Notes under the pieces: generated by a model | Told to the model about the DNA's origin: nothing | Databases searched by the model: none | Seen by the model: the letters and a program-made list of their open reading frames with translations, nothing else | From: Ktedonospora formicarum | GTDB lineage: Bacteria; Chloroflexota; Ktedonobacteria; Ktedonobacterales; Ktedonobacteraceae | Assembly (NCBI RefSeq): GCF_016587355.1 | Contig: NZ_BNJF01000002.1 | Span: 620,001-684,000, forward strand | DNA: 64,000 bases | Reading direction: 5' to 3' | Shown here: positions 17,797-27,182 of the stretch, piece by piece | Layout of the letters: the number at the start of each line of letters is the position of its first letter | Numbering within the stretch: the first letter of the stretch is position 1 | Program-made: the position numbers and the translations under genes

Positions 17797-20700
17797 ATGC
17801 CGAAACTTGTCAGGTATATTCTAGCCTGGTCGCCAGAGGAGACAAACTATCGCCTCATTGAGCGAGATGCCAAGCAGAAACCTCTTCTAAAGGATAACGA
17901 GGAGGCATGGTTCGCATGGCTTCATATACATACTTCGTTCGCTTTTCACGGTCAAAATGGGCGCATAAACGTGCTAAAGGAGCACAGGCCCCGAGGCGAG
18001 GAGGGCTATTGGTACGCTTACCAGCGCCAGGGAAAGCGTATGCTGAAGAAATATCTAGGGCACTCTCACAACCTGAACATACAACATCTGGAGGAAGTTG
18101 CGCGAGCACTGACAAACAATTCTCCAACAGCTTCTCAGTCACCAACACAATCTTCCCTGGATGTACCGCTCTCATCACCAGGGCTATTGCTCTCAACGAA
18201 GCTTCAACCACCTCAGCCACATTCGTCACTTATCCCGCGTAAACACTTGCTGGCGCGCCTCAATGGCGCTCTCGAACGCAAACTTACTCTACTTTCGGCA
18301 CCCGCAGGCTTTGGGAAGACAACTCTCATGGGACAATGGCTAGCAGGTCTTCGAGCCAGTCAGCCCGAAACGGCCTCTGTAGAAGTCGCCTGGCTTTCAC
18401 TAGATCACGGCGATAATGACCCCATTCGCTTCTGGCACTACCTGACTGCCGCCTGTAAGCCTTTTTTGGAAGACCAGGGAAAGGCGGTGATCGCACTACT
18501 CTCCAAGACCGTCCCTTTTGAACAGACCCATTTGGAGGAGGTACAGACTACCTTCCTTAATTCCTGCATACGTCCAGGCTTACTCATATTGGAGGATTTT
18601 CACGTTATCAATGAGCCAGCCATACATAAATCGCTTGCCTTTATGCTTGAGCATATACCTCCGTCGCTGCACCTCATCATCATTGCCCGCGGTGAACCAC
18701 CATTTCCACTGGCTCGCCTACGCGCTACCGCTGACCTGGATGAATTGAATACCACCGATCTGCGCTTCTCACCTGAGGAGATCGCTGCATTTTTTGCACG
18801 TACAACCTCATTCCCTCTCTCTCTAGAATCTCTGCTAAAGCTTGAAGCACGCCTGAAGGGCTGGCCCGCTGGTTTGCGCCTGCTTGCCTTCACGCTTCAA
18901 CACTGTTCCCTACCTCAAGATGCGGAGCAAGCGCTCGCGGCCTTCACAGGTAGTCAACGACCCGTTCTGGAATACTTTATCTCTGAGGTACTCAATACAC
19001 AATCTGAGCAACTTCAAGCATACTTGCTTGCCACAAGCGTGCTCACCCGCCTTACAGGTTCACTCTGCGACGCCATTACGGGAGATTGTGATAGTGCTCG
19101 CCTCTTGAGCACACTCCATCAAGGTGGTTTCTTTCTGGAGCGGCTGGACGAGTCATGGTTCCGATATTACACCCTCTTCGCCGAGGCTATGCGGTATGAA
19201 GCTCACCGCCGCCTGGAAGCAACCACTCTACGCGACCTTCATTCCAGGGCTAGCCGGTGGTATGAGCAGCATGGGATGCTCACAGAATCGATTGAGTCCG
19301 CCCTGAATGCATGTGACTGGGAACGCGCGGCATACCTCATTGACCTCTTACTTGAGTCCGAGAGCTTTAATGAAATTCATGAATACCACACGCTACACCG
19401 CTGGCTAAAAGAGATGCCAGAGACTCTGCTAGCGCGCCATCCTATGCTCTGCCTAAACTATGCATCTTCTGAGCTCTTTGTGACATCCAATCGCCTTACG
19501 CCAGCAACAATGTCACGTATCGAGGACTTGCTCAACATGGCGGAGTATGCCTTTGAGGAACAAAAGGATGACCAGAGACTTGGGATGGTCTTCTCTTTCC
19601 GCTCGCTTGTCGCCTGGCGGCAGGAAGATTTCATGGGCATGGAGCTTTACGCCCGTCAGGCACTCTCGCTTTTGCCATACAAAGAGCGCGATTGGCAGAG
19701 CCTCAGCCTGAGCATCCTGGCGCGCAAAGAACTCCACTTTGGTCAGCTCAATGACGCGCGCCAGGCGCTTCATGACGCTCGCGCGCTCTGCAAGGATAAT
19801 GGAAATCATTATTTTCTGCGCGCGACCGCAAACATGCTCGGTGGCATTTGCTTCGATCAGGGAGAATTGCATCAGGCTCGGGAGTATTATAATCAGGTTC
19901 TCACCCAGGCCAGAGCGCGCCAGGATCTTGATGATGCAGGGTACGCTCTTTTGGGACTGGCTTCCCTCTCCTATGAGTGGAATGACCTTAACACAGCCTG
20001 GCAAGAGGCTGAGGAGGTTCTCACACTTGGAAGACAACTCTCACATGAGGGACATATCGCGCATGCAGAGATCTTACTGGCGCGCATTCAACTTGCACGC
20101 GGAGAGGAAGAGCAAGCGCGGCAACGACTCACTACGCACCTCGCTCATATGCGGTCCAATGGTTCGCCTTCGATCTACCGCGAGATACTCTTCTGGCAAG
20201 CCAGACTCGCTCTGGCCGTAGGGGATCTAGCTGCGGCACATCTCTCCCTGGACAATCTAAACAACCTCACGCCCACTTCTATACCTGCTCGCCAGGAACA
20301 AGCATCCATCTTGTGTGCGCGTCTCCTTATCATGAGCGGTGCCCCCCAGGAGGCTCTTATCAAACTCATGGACCTCCTCAATCCAGCACAAGAGGCGGGT
20401 CGGGTTCAACGAGCACTGGAAATCCAGATACTTATAGCCCTGGCCCATAACGCGCTAAAGCAAGCGCACGAAGCGCGACAGTGGCTCCGCAACATCCTGC
20501 CCTTCGTGCGTTCCGAGGGCTTTAAGCGCCTCTTCCTTGATGAGGGTGAAGCGGTGGCTGGTGTCTTGCGCTCTATAGTCGCACATGAGTCAGAGAAGGT
20601 GCTGAAAATCACTATACAGAGGCTTCTGAGCTATTTTTCATCTTCACAAGGCACACCAAAAATTTCTGGATCGCCACCACTGCCGCTGAGTGGGCAGGAA

Positions 20701-20871
20701 TCACGCGTTCTACGCCTGCTTGTCGCCGGTCGCACAAATCCTGAGATCGCACGTGAGCTAGTTGTCTCTGTTAATACGGTTCGCACTCAGGTCCAGAGCA
20801 TCTATCGTAAACTAGATGTAAATAATCGCGTTTCCGCAAGCGAGGCGGCACGCCTTCATGGACTCATCTAA
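17797..20871 (+). CDS. LuxR family regulator, MalT/LAL type
   Basis: This 1024-residue regulator has four parts. An N-terminal domain (about 1-105, SPEETNYRLIERDAKQ, EGYWYAYQRQGKRMLKKYLG) resembles the DNA- or peptide-binding segment often found ahead of such regulators in Ktedonobacteria. A STAND-type ATPase follows, with Walker A APAGFGKTT at 168-176 and LLILEDFHVI as Walker B. A long TPR-like helical region spans about 480-930. The C-terminus is a LuxR HTH (LSGQESRVLRLLVAGRTNPE, then NTVRTQVQSIYRKL). By analogy with MalT, an inducer and ATP drive oligomerisation and activation. The inducer and targets are unknown; direct repeats at its own promoter hint at autoregulation. Confidence 0.9.
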   Translation: MPKLVRYILAWSPEETNYRLIERDAKQKPLLKDNEEAWFAWLHIHTSFAFHGQNGRINVLKEHRPRGEEGYWYAYQRQGKRMLKKYLGHSHNLNIQHLEEVARALTNNSPTASQSPTQSSLDVPLSSPGLLLSTKLQPPQPHSSLIPRKHLLARLNGALERKLTLLSAPAGFGKTTLMGQWLAGLRASQPETASVEVAWLSLDHGDNDPIRFWHYLTAACKPFLEDQGKAVIALLSKTVPFEQTHLEEVQTTFLNSCIRPGLLILEDFHVINEPAIHKSLAFMLEHIPPSLHLIIIARGEPPFPLARLRATADLDELNTTDLRFSPEEIAAFFARTTSFPLSLESLLKLEARLKGWPAGLRLLAFTLQHCSLPQDAEQALAAFTGSQRPVLEYFISEVLNTQSEQLQAYLLATSVLTRLTGSLCDAITGDCDSARLLSTLHQGGFFLERLDESWFRYYTLFAEAMRYEAHRRLEATTLRDLHSRASRWYEQHGMLTESIESALNACDWERAAYLIDLLLESESFNEIHEYHTLHRWLKEMPETLLARHPMLCLNYASSELFVTSNRLTPATMSRIEDLLNMAEYAFEEQKDDQRLGMVFSFRSLVAWRQEDFMGMELYARQALSLLPYKERDWQSLSLSILARKELHFGQLNDARQALHDARALCKDNGNHYFLRATANMLGGICFDQGELHQAREYYNQVLTQARARQDLDDAGYALLGLASLSYEWNDLNTAWQEAEEVLTLGRQLSHEGHIAHAEILLARIQLARGEEEQARQRLTTHLAHMRSNGSPSIYREILFWQARLALAVGDLAAAHLSLDNLNNLTPTSIPARQEQASILCARLLIMSGAPQEALIKLMDLLNPAQEAGRVQRALEIQILIALAHNALKQAHEARQWLRNILPFVRSEGFKRLFLDEGEAVAGVLRSIVAHESEKVLKITIQRLLSYFSSSQGTPKISGSPPLPLSGQESRVLRLLVAGRTNPEIARELVVSVNTVRTQVQSIYRKLDVNNRVSASEAARLHGLI

Positions 20872-21010
20872 CTAACCCACTCCATACCTATTTATCATCA
20901 TCCAGTACAATCATCCAACCAGAGGATGTAGCCTCATGCACTCACCTCCTATACTTCACCTCAGATGCTCAACTGAAGAGCATTTCGCTAGCATTTCAGG
21001 AGGTTATCAT

Positions 21011-21457
21011 ATGACATTAGACAATATATCCTGGCAGGGATTTCACCATGTCGCGACTATTGCGCGCGACCTCGATGCGACCATTGCTTTCTACCGCGAT
21101 GTGCTTGGTATGCAGATCGGCGAGATACACGAAGCTCGCGGCGGTAAGACGCGCCATTGTTTCATCACTCCTGGCACGACACGGGCCTGGGGATTGCATG
21201 TCTGGGAGTCAACCAATGCAGAGATGCCACCATTGCCAGAATCGCTCACATGGCAGCAACCAGATACGATCATGGCGGGTCTTATCCAACATATCGCCTT
21301 CACCTTGCCTGACGAGGAGGCAGGTCTCGCATTACGTGAGCGCCTTCGCCAACACGGCTCACGTTTTAGCGACATCGTCGACTTCGGTGGGCTGCGTAGT
21401 CTGACCTTTCTTGATAACAACGGCACTATGCTTGAAGCCATCTGGACCCAACCCTAA
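21011..21457 (+). CDS. VOC family protein (glyoxalase/dioxygenase fold)
   Basis: From the ATG at 21011 the protein has 148 residues and a vicinal-oxygen-chelate fold. GFHHVATIARDLDATIAFYR is the first beta-alpha-beta unit, with a possible metal ligand H in FHHVA. QHIAFTLPDEEAGLALRERL opens the second, and DNNGTMLEAIW carries a terminal Glu ligand. It is probably a metal-dependent lyase, dioxygenase or resistance protein. AGGAGG at 20998-21003 sits 7 nt before this ATG; a longer in-frame start at 20936 has no such site. It follows the LuxR gene on the same strand, but the substrate is unknown. Confidence 0.85.
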   Translation: MTLDNISWQGFHHVATIARDLDATIAFYRDVLGMQIGEIHEARGGKTRHCFITPGTTRAWGLHVWESTNAEMPPLPESLTWQQPDTIMAGLIQHIAFTLPDEEAGLALRERLRQHGSRFSDIVDFGGLRSLTFLDNNGTMLEAIWTQP

Positions 21458-21470
21458 ATAGTCCTGCTCC

Positions 21471-21499
21471 GGTGAGCACACATAGATAGTGTGCTCGCC
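21471..21499 (+). terminator. Terminator hairpin after the VOC gene
   Basis: GGTGAGCACAC (21471-21481) pairs with GTGTGCTCGCC (21489-21499) with one T-G wobble and a 7-nt loop, 14 bp past the stop. A short TCTCC follows rather than a T run. Confidence 0.55.
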
Positions 21500-21660
21500 T
21501 CTCCACATACCTATACCCCAAAGTATATATATTTCTCCGTTCTTCCAGATGAAAGTGCATGTTAAACAAAGCAATATGCATGATTACAAGTATCGCTAAT
21601 AGAACACTTTGAACTCGTTTTTGCTGGTCAGCAGCGAGAAGATATTATGAGAGGCATTCT

Positions 21661-23877
21661 ATGCAACCAAAGAGGAGCTTTAAGTCGCTTGCTATTCGTG
21701 ACCTGTTGGACGCGCGTGAAGCCTACCATGTTCACCTCGCACATCTGGATAATGTGATCGCTACCGCTATTGGATTGTATCGTATCCGGCAGGAAGACGC
21801 CGATGCCAGCGATCAGTTGCCACATAAAAATTGGCGTCATCGCAGCGATTCACCTCCACGAACGCTGGAAAATACCATCGTCCAGCCCTGGTCCTGGCCC
21901 TGCGTGCTGGTCTTTGTTAATAGATGGCAGACTCAGCAAGAACTTGTTGAGGCCGATCCCGATCAGGTTGTGCCACGCTATCTCTACCTGCCTGATGGGC
22001 GGGTAGTTCCCACCTGTGTGATCTTGGCGGAGGAAATACAGCAAGCATCTCCACCTCTCCGTGACATCGCATTCTCTCGCGATCTGCTTGGAGGCGGTTA
22101 TCCGATTTTAACCGATATCCAGGGGCGTGAGCATATCGGCTCCATTGGCTGTCTGCTTACTGATGGCAATCAGATCTATGCCCTGACCAATCAGCATGTC
22201 TGTGGTGATTCCGGCACACCTGTGTATACCGTTGTAGACGGTCAGCGCGCATCTATTGGTAAGGCAAGCCACCATCAAATTGGGAAACTCCCCTTCAAGG
22301 CGGTCTATCCTGACTGGTCAGCAACCTCGTCGCATATCAACATTGATGCCGGCCTCATCCGAATTGATGATGTCAAAAGTTGGACCGCTCAGATCTTTGG
22401 TCTGGGAGAGCTAGGGCGTCCCATCGATCTGACTCCCGAAACAATTACGCTGGATATCATCGGCTGGCCCGTCCGCGCATTTGGCGCTGCCTCCGGCTTC
22501 ATGCAAGGAGAGATTCAGGCGCTCTTCTATCGCTATCATTCGGTAGGTGGCACAGACTACATTAGCGATCTGCTCATCGGCTCTCGCTCAGGGCAATCCC
22601 CTCTTCAGACCATACCCGGCGATTCGGGTACTATCTGGTGTCTCGATTCATCTCTCGAACAGCCGAAGCCAGATACTATACCAATTTTGCGCCCACTGGG
22701 TTTACAATGGGGTGGTCATGTCTTTCAGCAGGATCATAGCCGATCACAGTTTCGCTTCGCGCTGGCAACCAGCCTGAGCACAGTCTTACGTGAACTGGAT
22801 GTCGATCTGGTCCCCAACTGGCATACTGGTCATCGCCAGTACTGGGGCGAGGTAGGACACTATAAGATTGGTGGGAGCGCGTGTGACCTTGTCCAATCCC
22901 CAAATCTCAAGGCTTTAATGAGCAAGAACCGGGACTCAATCGCCTTTGGGGACCACGCTCTCATCACTGGAAATTCTCATGTCCATGGGCATGGGCAATT
23001 CACACCCCTGGCTGATGTCGCAGACCTCGTTTGGCGTACAAGCCGCCCCCAGGATTCGGCGAACCACTTCGCCGACGTGGACCAGGAAGGGATGGGAGAA
23101 TTCAGTGGTAAAACACTGCTCGATCTCTGCCAGGATTCACAAAATCTGGATATCGCGACCTGGAATGCATTCTATGATAGCCTGGACATGGGGGAAAAGC
23201 GCGGCTCGCTGCTCTTCCGCGTCTGGCAATTATACAATCTGATGGTCGCAGCCTTGAAGGAAGAGGATGTCGCGCGCTTCGTCTGTACCGCTGGTGTCCT
23301 GGCTCACTATGTTGGCGACGGAAGCCAGCCACTCCATGCCTCATTCCTCCATGATGGGCATCCTGACAATTCAGCAGAGAAAGGCGTGCATAGCGCCTAC
23401 GAAACAAAATTGCTGGATCGCTTCACTGAAGAACTCATCACTGGCGTCAATCAGAAGTTATCCAGCGTCATACTCAATCCACCATTTACAGGTGGCAAGC
23501 AAGCAGCTATCGCTTGCATGAATCTCATGCGCCGGAGTTGGAGCGAGCTTCCGCCCGAAACCATCATCGAAGCTTACGTGTCTAGCGCTCATTCAGCCGA
23601 TAGGCTCGCGGAGATGTGGCAGAAACTTGGTGATACCACACAACAACTCCTGGCTAATGGGGTTCAATGCCTGGCCTCCATCTGGGAGTCGGCCTGGCAA
23701 GAAGGCAATGGTGAACAAGTCATTGCCAAAAGCGACCTGAAGGAGATCCCAACCAAGACGCTACAGGACCTCTATACCGATCCAAACTTCGCTCCATCTT
23801 ATCGCCTTCAGGATGAGCGTTTCGCCCAGGCCCTCGAACCTGCGACCGCCAGCGCTACAGCTCGCAGCCACTCTTGA
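21661..23877 (+). CDS. Trypsin-like protease domain fused to S1/P1-nuclease-like zinc domain
   Basis: The 738-residue protein has two unrelated catalytic modules. Residues about 150-330 form a trypsin-like fold with a complete triad: H179 in ALTNQHVCG, D229 in NIDAGLIRI and S322 in PGDSGTIW. Residues about 390-680 resemble S1/P1 nucleases and zinc phospholipase C: YWGEVGHYKIG (W395, H400), HFADVDQ (H469, D472), HYVGDGSQPLHAS (H549, D553, H559) and VHSAYE (H577). In S1/P1 enzymes the Trp is the mature N-terminus and binds zinc, but here it is internal. There is no signal peptide. The two domains could be separated by self-cleavage, which would expose that Trp. No partner genes adjoin. Confidence 0.75.
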   Translation: MQPKRSFKSLAIRDLLDAREAYHVHLAHLDNVIATAIGLYRIRQEDADASDQLPHKNWRHRSDSPPRTLENTIVQPWSWPCVLVFVNRWQTQQELVEADPDQVVPRYLYLPDGRVVPTCVILAEEIQQASPPLRDIAFSRDLLGGGYPILTDIQGREHIGSIGCLLTDGNQIYALTNQHVCGDSGTPVYTVVDGQRASIGKASHHQIGKLPFKAVYPDWSATSSHINIDAGLIRIDDVKSWTAQIFGLGELGRPIDLTPETITLDIIGWPVRAFGAASGFMQGEIQALFYRYHSVGGTDYISDLLIGSRSGQSPLQTIPGDSGTIWCLDSSLEQPKPDTIPILRPLGLQWGGHVFQQDHSRSQFRFALATSLSTVLRELDVDLVPNWHTGHRQYWGEVGHYKIGGSACDLVQSPNLKALMSKNRDSIAFGDHALITGNSHVHGHGQFTPLADVADLVWRTSRPQDSANHFADVDQEGMGEFSGKTLLDLCQDSQNLDIATWNAFYDSLDMGEKRGSLLFRVWQLYNLMVAALKEEDVARFVCTAGVLAHYVGDGSQPLHASFLHDGHPDNSAEKGVHSAYETKLLDRFTEELITGVNQKLSSVILNPPFTGGKQAAIACMNLMRRSWSELPPETIIEAYVSSAHSADRLAEMWQKLGDTTQQLLANGVQCLASIWESAWQEGNGEQVIAKSDLKEIPTKTLQDLYTDPNFAPSYRLQDERFAQALEPATASATARSHS

Positions 23878-23907
23878 CTCACCATTTAGCATAGCGGTAC
23901 TCAAGAC

Positions 23908-23957
23908 GTTTAAAGCATACCCCAAGTTGAGGCTCAAACTTAGGATATGCTTTAAAC
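23908..23957. terminator. Bidirectional terminator hairpin between convergent genes
   Basis: GTTTAAAGCATA (23908-23919) pairs with TATGCTTTAAAC (23946-23957); further pairing such as AAGTT/AACTT lies inside. It is located between the stop of the protease-nuclease fusion and the stop of the minus-strand VOC gene. Confidence 0.65.
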
Positions 23958-23963
23958 ATCTTT

Positions 23964-24368
23964 CTAATCTGCTGAGAGAAGAATCATATTACCGTCAGGA
24001 TCCTTGATCAGCGCGAAGTACATTCCAAAAGAAGTGACATAAGGCTTTCGATGGCCTTGATATCCCAGGCTGGTGAGTTCGGCATATTTCGCATCTAGAA
24101 CAGTTCGATCCTCTAAATAGAATTCAAGAACCGAAGAATAGTTGTTTGACATTTCCGTATATTCAGTACCGTGAGGCTTAACGTATCCTGGGTCCCAGCG
24201 TGCAGGCATCGAATCCAGAAAGAAGGTCAACCCATTCCCCATCTTGACCTCGACGTGAGTCTTGTCCTCACTGTCATCAGGAATGGCAACGCCAAGCCGC
24301 CGGTAGAAATCCAATGACCTGCTCATGTCCTGGGAAATCAAACCAACCATATAGAGATTTAGCGCCAT
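23964..24368 (-). CDS. VOC family protein (glyoxalase/bleomycin-resistance type)
   Basis: From the ATG at 24368 this 134-residue protein shows a VOC fold: MVGLISQDMSRSLDFYRRLG at the start and FALIKDPDGNMILL at the end, where the DPDGN turn is diagnostic of the glyoxalase/bleomycin-resistance group. Unlike glyoxalase I it lacks clear histidine ligands, so metal binding is uncertain. AAAGGAAT upstream supports this start over the ATG at 24404. It lies just downstream of the AraC gene, same strand, and may be controlled by it. The ligand is unknown. Confidence 0.85.
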   Translation of the reverse strand: MALNLYMVGLISQDMSRSLDFYRRLGVAIPDDSEDKTHVEVKMGNGLTFFLDSMPARWDPGYVKPHGTEYTEMSNNYSSVLEFYLEDRTVLDAKYAELTSLGYQGHRKPYVTSFGMYFALIKDPDGNMILLSAD

Positions 24369-24489
24369 AACTTTATTCCTTTCGCATTTACATGATTGCA
24401 CCAAGTTGGATATAGGTCTGTTACCAACGTCGTGCTCCTATGATAAAGCGAAAGGCTAGCAGCAATCTTGCAGAAATGTGCGTTTTTTA

Positions 24490-25434
24490 TCAAAAACCTG
24501 CGTTAATGGTGAAGCGCTGTCGAAAGGCGTGTGGGGTCTGACCGATATAGCGCTTGAAGGTTTGAGTGAGGTGGCTCTGGTTCGCGAATCCACTCTCCAA
24601 TGCGATCTGTGCCAGAGGCATATCCGAGGTCTGGATAAGTTGCTGAGCATGTTCAATCCTCTGACGTAACACAAATTGGTGTGGGCTTTCCCCAGTGGTT
24701 TGCCGAAACAGGCGCGCAAAATGATAGGGACTAAAACCACCTTGTTGCGCCAGCGCCTCCAGTGAGAGGTTCTGGCCGAGGTGAGTCCGCACAAAGTCTG
24801 TCACGCGCCCTAATTGCGCGGAGGTCAGACCTTGAGAGGGAACTCTAATAGCCTCACCCACTGAAGTATAGTGACGTAGAAGGTGAACAGCAAGCATCTG
24901 CGACGCAGTTTGCGCATACAGTTTACCAGCCGGGGCGTGCTGCTCTAGTTCGTGCCAGAGCGCAAAGCCTATCTGCGTCAAGAGGGGATCTTGAAAACCA
25001 GAGTTGTCCATCAGGGTCAGGCGCGTGAAGTTAGCGTCAGCAACCTCGACAGCGGTACGTGTCAGTAAATCTTGATCTAACTGTAGGTGAAGGGTTCGCG
25101 TAGAAGTTGATGAGAGACCTTTCCAGCGCAACTCATAGGTCGTCGGCTCCCCTGATTGGAGCATTAAATCTCCATGTCGAAGGTAGGCTCCACGCCAATT
25201 TCCACTTGCACGACGTCGCTCTATGTGCATCGCACCACCATCAAACATGATCAATGAGATACTTGACTGCCGCGAGGTGACCCAACCCTCCAGTTCTGCT
25301 GGCTCATGAAAAGCCTGGGCAAATACTCCTTCCCAACCTGCTTCTGCACTGGACAAGTAGAGAAGCGGCTCAGTAAGTCTACTACTGTCTTCGCGCGACA
25401 ATACAGACTGTGTGGCCCTTATCGGCTCATTCAT
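24490..25434 (-). CDS. AraC family transcriptional regulator
   Basis: The 314-residue protein has an N-terminal sensory region (about 1-200, no recognised ligand fold) and a C-terminal AraC/XylS domain with two HTH units. The first is SLEALAQQGGFSPYHFARLF; then GESPHQFVLRQRIEHAQQLI; the second is PLAQIALESGFANQSHLTQT followed by FKRYIGQTPHAFRQ. The start at 25434 is chosen because AAAGGGGA lies upstream; 25479 is also in frame. It is divergent from the LLM oxidoreductase with about 150 bp between them, so that gene is the likely target. The inducer is unknown. Confidence 0.9.
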   Translation of the reverse strand: MNEPIRATQSVLSREDSSRLTEPLLYLSSAEAGWEGVFAQAFHEPAELEGWVTSRQSSISLIMFDGGAMHIERRRASGNWRGAYLRHGDLMLQSGEPTTYELRWKGLSSTSTRTLHLQLDQDLLTRTAVEVADANFTRLTLMDNSGFQDPLLTQIGFALWHELEQHAPAGKLYAQTASQMLAVHLLRHYTSVGEAIRVPSQGLTSAQLGRVTDFVRTHLGQNLSLEALAQQGGFSPYHFARLFRQTTGESPHQFVLRQRIEHAQQLIQTSDMPLAQIALESGFANQSHLTQTFKRYIGQTPHAFRQRFTINAGF

Positions 25435-25586
25435 GTCACAGATCCCCTTTCTCATCAGAGTATACCACGATATCTTCAAGCATCTTCATAGGTATGAAAG
25501 CTCTTGCATGATAAGAGTGGGGAATAGCCATACAGTATAAATAGGTTCTTAATAACAAGAAAAGACAATATTTATATAAGGAGAAT

Positions 25587-26558
25587 ATGACATTCATGCT
25601 TGCACTCTCTATCATGATTGAGGGACAGAACGGTCTCAACTGGCAGCGCTGGCAAACTCTGGCACGCGAGATCGAGGCTCTTGGCTTTGCGGGACTCTTC
25701 CGCTCGGACCACTTCACCAATCCCGAACCTCCTGACATAGATTCGCTCGAAATGGTCGTCTCACAGGCATATCTGGCAAGCAATACAAAGCGAATCCACT
25801 TCGGACCCCTCGTCGCGCCTCTCTCCTTCCGCGACCCACTCTTATTGGCGCGACAGGCTGCAGCTATCGACGATCTGAGCGGCGGACGCTTCCTGCTCGG
25901 GCTCGGCGCAGGTTGGCAGGAACGTGAGCACCATATCTATGGTTACCCACTTGGGGATATCGCGACTCGCATGGCACGCTTTGAGGAAGGATTGGAAGTC
26001 GTCTCGCGCTTCTTCCGTAGCACCGAACCTGTAACCTTCGAGGGGCGATTCTACCAACTTCGCGGCGCGACCCTACTACCGCGCCCCCAGCGACCTGGTG
26101 GCCCACGCATCCTTATTGGGGGAAATGGAAAGAAGCGTACTCTACCACTCGCCGCGCGCTATGCCGACGTCTGGAATGCCGTCTCCATCTCAGCCCCCGA
26201 GTTTAAGGAGCGCACAACCTTGCTAGATACTCTAATCGCACAAGAGGGGCGTAAACCAACCGATGTCAAGCGCACATTTATGACGAACCTCACCTATGGA
26301 CGCGACCTCAAGGAGGCGGAACGGTTGCTTCAGCCTCGCTTCTCAGACCTGGAACTTGCTGGGCGCCCACTTGAAGAGGCTATTGCGACCCTCAATGCCT
26401 CCGGTAAGATCATCACTGGTGGGCCTGAGCAGGCCTTATATCAGATCCAGGCTTACGCTCAAGCAGGTGCCGAAGAGATCATGCTGCAATGGATGGATCT
26501 CGATGACCTCCCACGACTCCAGCACTTTGCCGAACACGTTCTCAGCAAGCTCAACTAA
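25587..26558 (+). CDS. LLM class flavin/F420-dependent oxidoreductase
   Basis: The 323-residue protein is a luciferase-like TIM barrel. Family signs are REIEALGFAGLFRSDHF, TKRIHFGPLVAPLSFRDP, LARQAAAIDDLSGGRFLLGL with GAGW, and RPGGPRILIGGNGKKRTLPL. Proteins of this type use F420H2 or FMNH2 for redox reactions; the pattern favours the F420 branch, common in Chloroflexota and Actinobacteria, but the cofactor is not proven. AAGGAG is close to the ATG (3 nt). It is divergent from the AraC regulator, which probably controls it. Substrate unknown. Confidence 0.88.
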   Translation: MTFMLALSIMIEGQNGLNWQRWQTLAREIEALGFAGLFRSDHFTNPEPPDIDSLEMVVSQAYLASNTKRIHFGPLVAPLSFRDPLLLARQAAAIDDLSGGRFLLGLGAGWQEREHHIYGYPLGDIATRMARFEEGLEVVSRFFRSTEPVTFEGRFYQLRGATLLPRPQRPGGPRILIGGNGKKRTLPLAARYADVWNAVSISAPEFKERTTLLDTLIAQEGRKPTDVKRTFMTNLTYGRDLKEAERLLQPRFSDLELAGRPLEEAIATLNASGKIITGGPEQALYQIQAYAQAGAEEIMLQWMDLDDLPRLQHFAEHVLSKLN

Positions 26559-26614
26559 TTCCTCCCCTAGCGGCCTCGTCTAAAGGCGCAAGCGTCACTT
26601 GCGGCAAAACTGGC

Positions 26615-26646
26615 ATGCATCTGTCCCCCTGTGGGGACAGATGCAT
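26615..26646. terminator. 14-bp-arm hairpin after the LLM gene
   Basis: Arms at 26615-26628 and 26633-26646 pair perfectly around a CTGT loop. It lies 57 bp past the LLM stop and could terminate that transcript, although no T run follows. Its inner 18 bp, TGTCCC-N6-GGGACA at 26622-26639, recur as a perfect palindrome ahead of the second MarC-like unit, so it may instead or also be an operator. Confidence 0.5.
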
Positions 26647-27182
26647 ATTGATCTTCACCACATATATACTGTATGCTTGCTACATCTATTTTTGCACGAC
26701 TGACGTAATCTCGTTAGTTGTGTTAAGCTTCGGTTAACGCCTTATACGGAAACCTGAGTGCGCCTCCGGCGTTGGTTTTCGCATAAGCTCTTAGCAATCG
26801 TTAGCCGGAATTTCGGGGTCTCAGGGTCACCTGGCTCGCCCCGAAGCCTCCTTGCGTATTCCCACCTGCTGCCGCCGAGCTAATTATTTAGGAACGGAAT
26901 GCGCGCGAAGGAAGCCTGGAGGCAAGGTTATTGAGCGCGTCGCGCTCGATCCAAAGCGGAGCCCATCCACCGTTGCGGTCGCATCTCAAATGCGATTTCT
27001 GCGCGAGGTGCATGAAAAATATCCTCATCCTTCTGGACAGGTTTGTCCATAGGCAAGCTCTTGTCTCAAGCACGCCTGACTCAACGACGACCAGAAGGAT
27101 CGCAACGTAGCACAACGGGCGCGATTACGCGCCTCAAGGAAAGACCCAACCACCCATCTGCTCTACGGCTAAGGAGCCAATC
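26622..27182 (+). repeat. Leader region, copy 1, upstream of the first MarC-like gene
   Basis: This 560-bp region shares its order of elements with 28047-28546. First comes TGTCCC-N6-GGGACA (26622-26639). Next is a promoter TTGATC (26648-26653), 18 bp, TATGCT (26672-26677). Then comes a stretch starting GTTAGCC near 26801 with a block at about 26932-27010 that is clearly alike in both copies, including a TTGAGCG-N5-CGCTC hairpin. Last is GTAGCAC (27107-27113) before a GGCGCG/CGCGCC hairpin and AAGGAAAGACC. One frame of the shared block could encode KVIERVALDPKRSPSTVA and RFLREV; in this copy no ATG precedes it and a stop lies just upstream. Whether it works as RNA, as a small protein or as a degenerate duplicate is unresolved. 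Confidence 0.6.
26753..26793. repeat. Dispersed repeat, copy at 26.8 kb
   Basis: This 41-bp stretch matches 47136-47176 at 33 of 41 positions by eye; the best part is GTTGG-N2-TTCGCATAAG-N2-CTTA. A shorter version lies near 43783-43806. All are in or at the edge of non-coding DNA. Confidence 0.5.

Noticed and set aside
26852..27052. 66-residue gene before MarC-like gene 1
   Set aside because: It has only a TTG start with no ribosome site, and an in-frame stop lies just upstream of the conserved block. Kept only as part of the repeat leader, because the likeness to copy 2 may be at RNA level.
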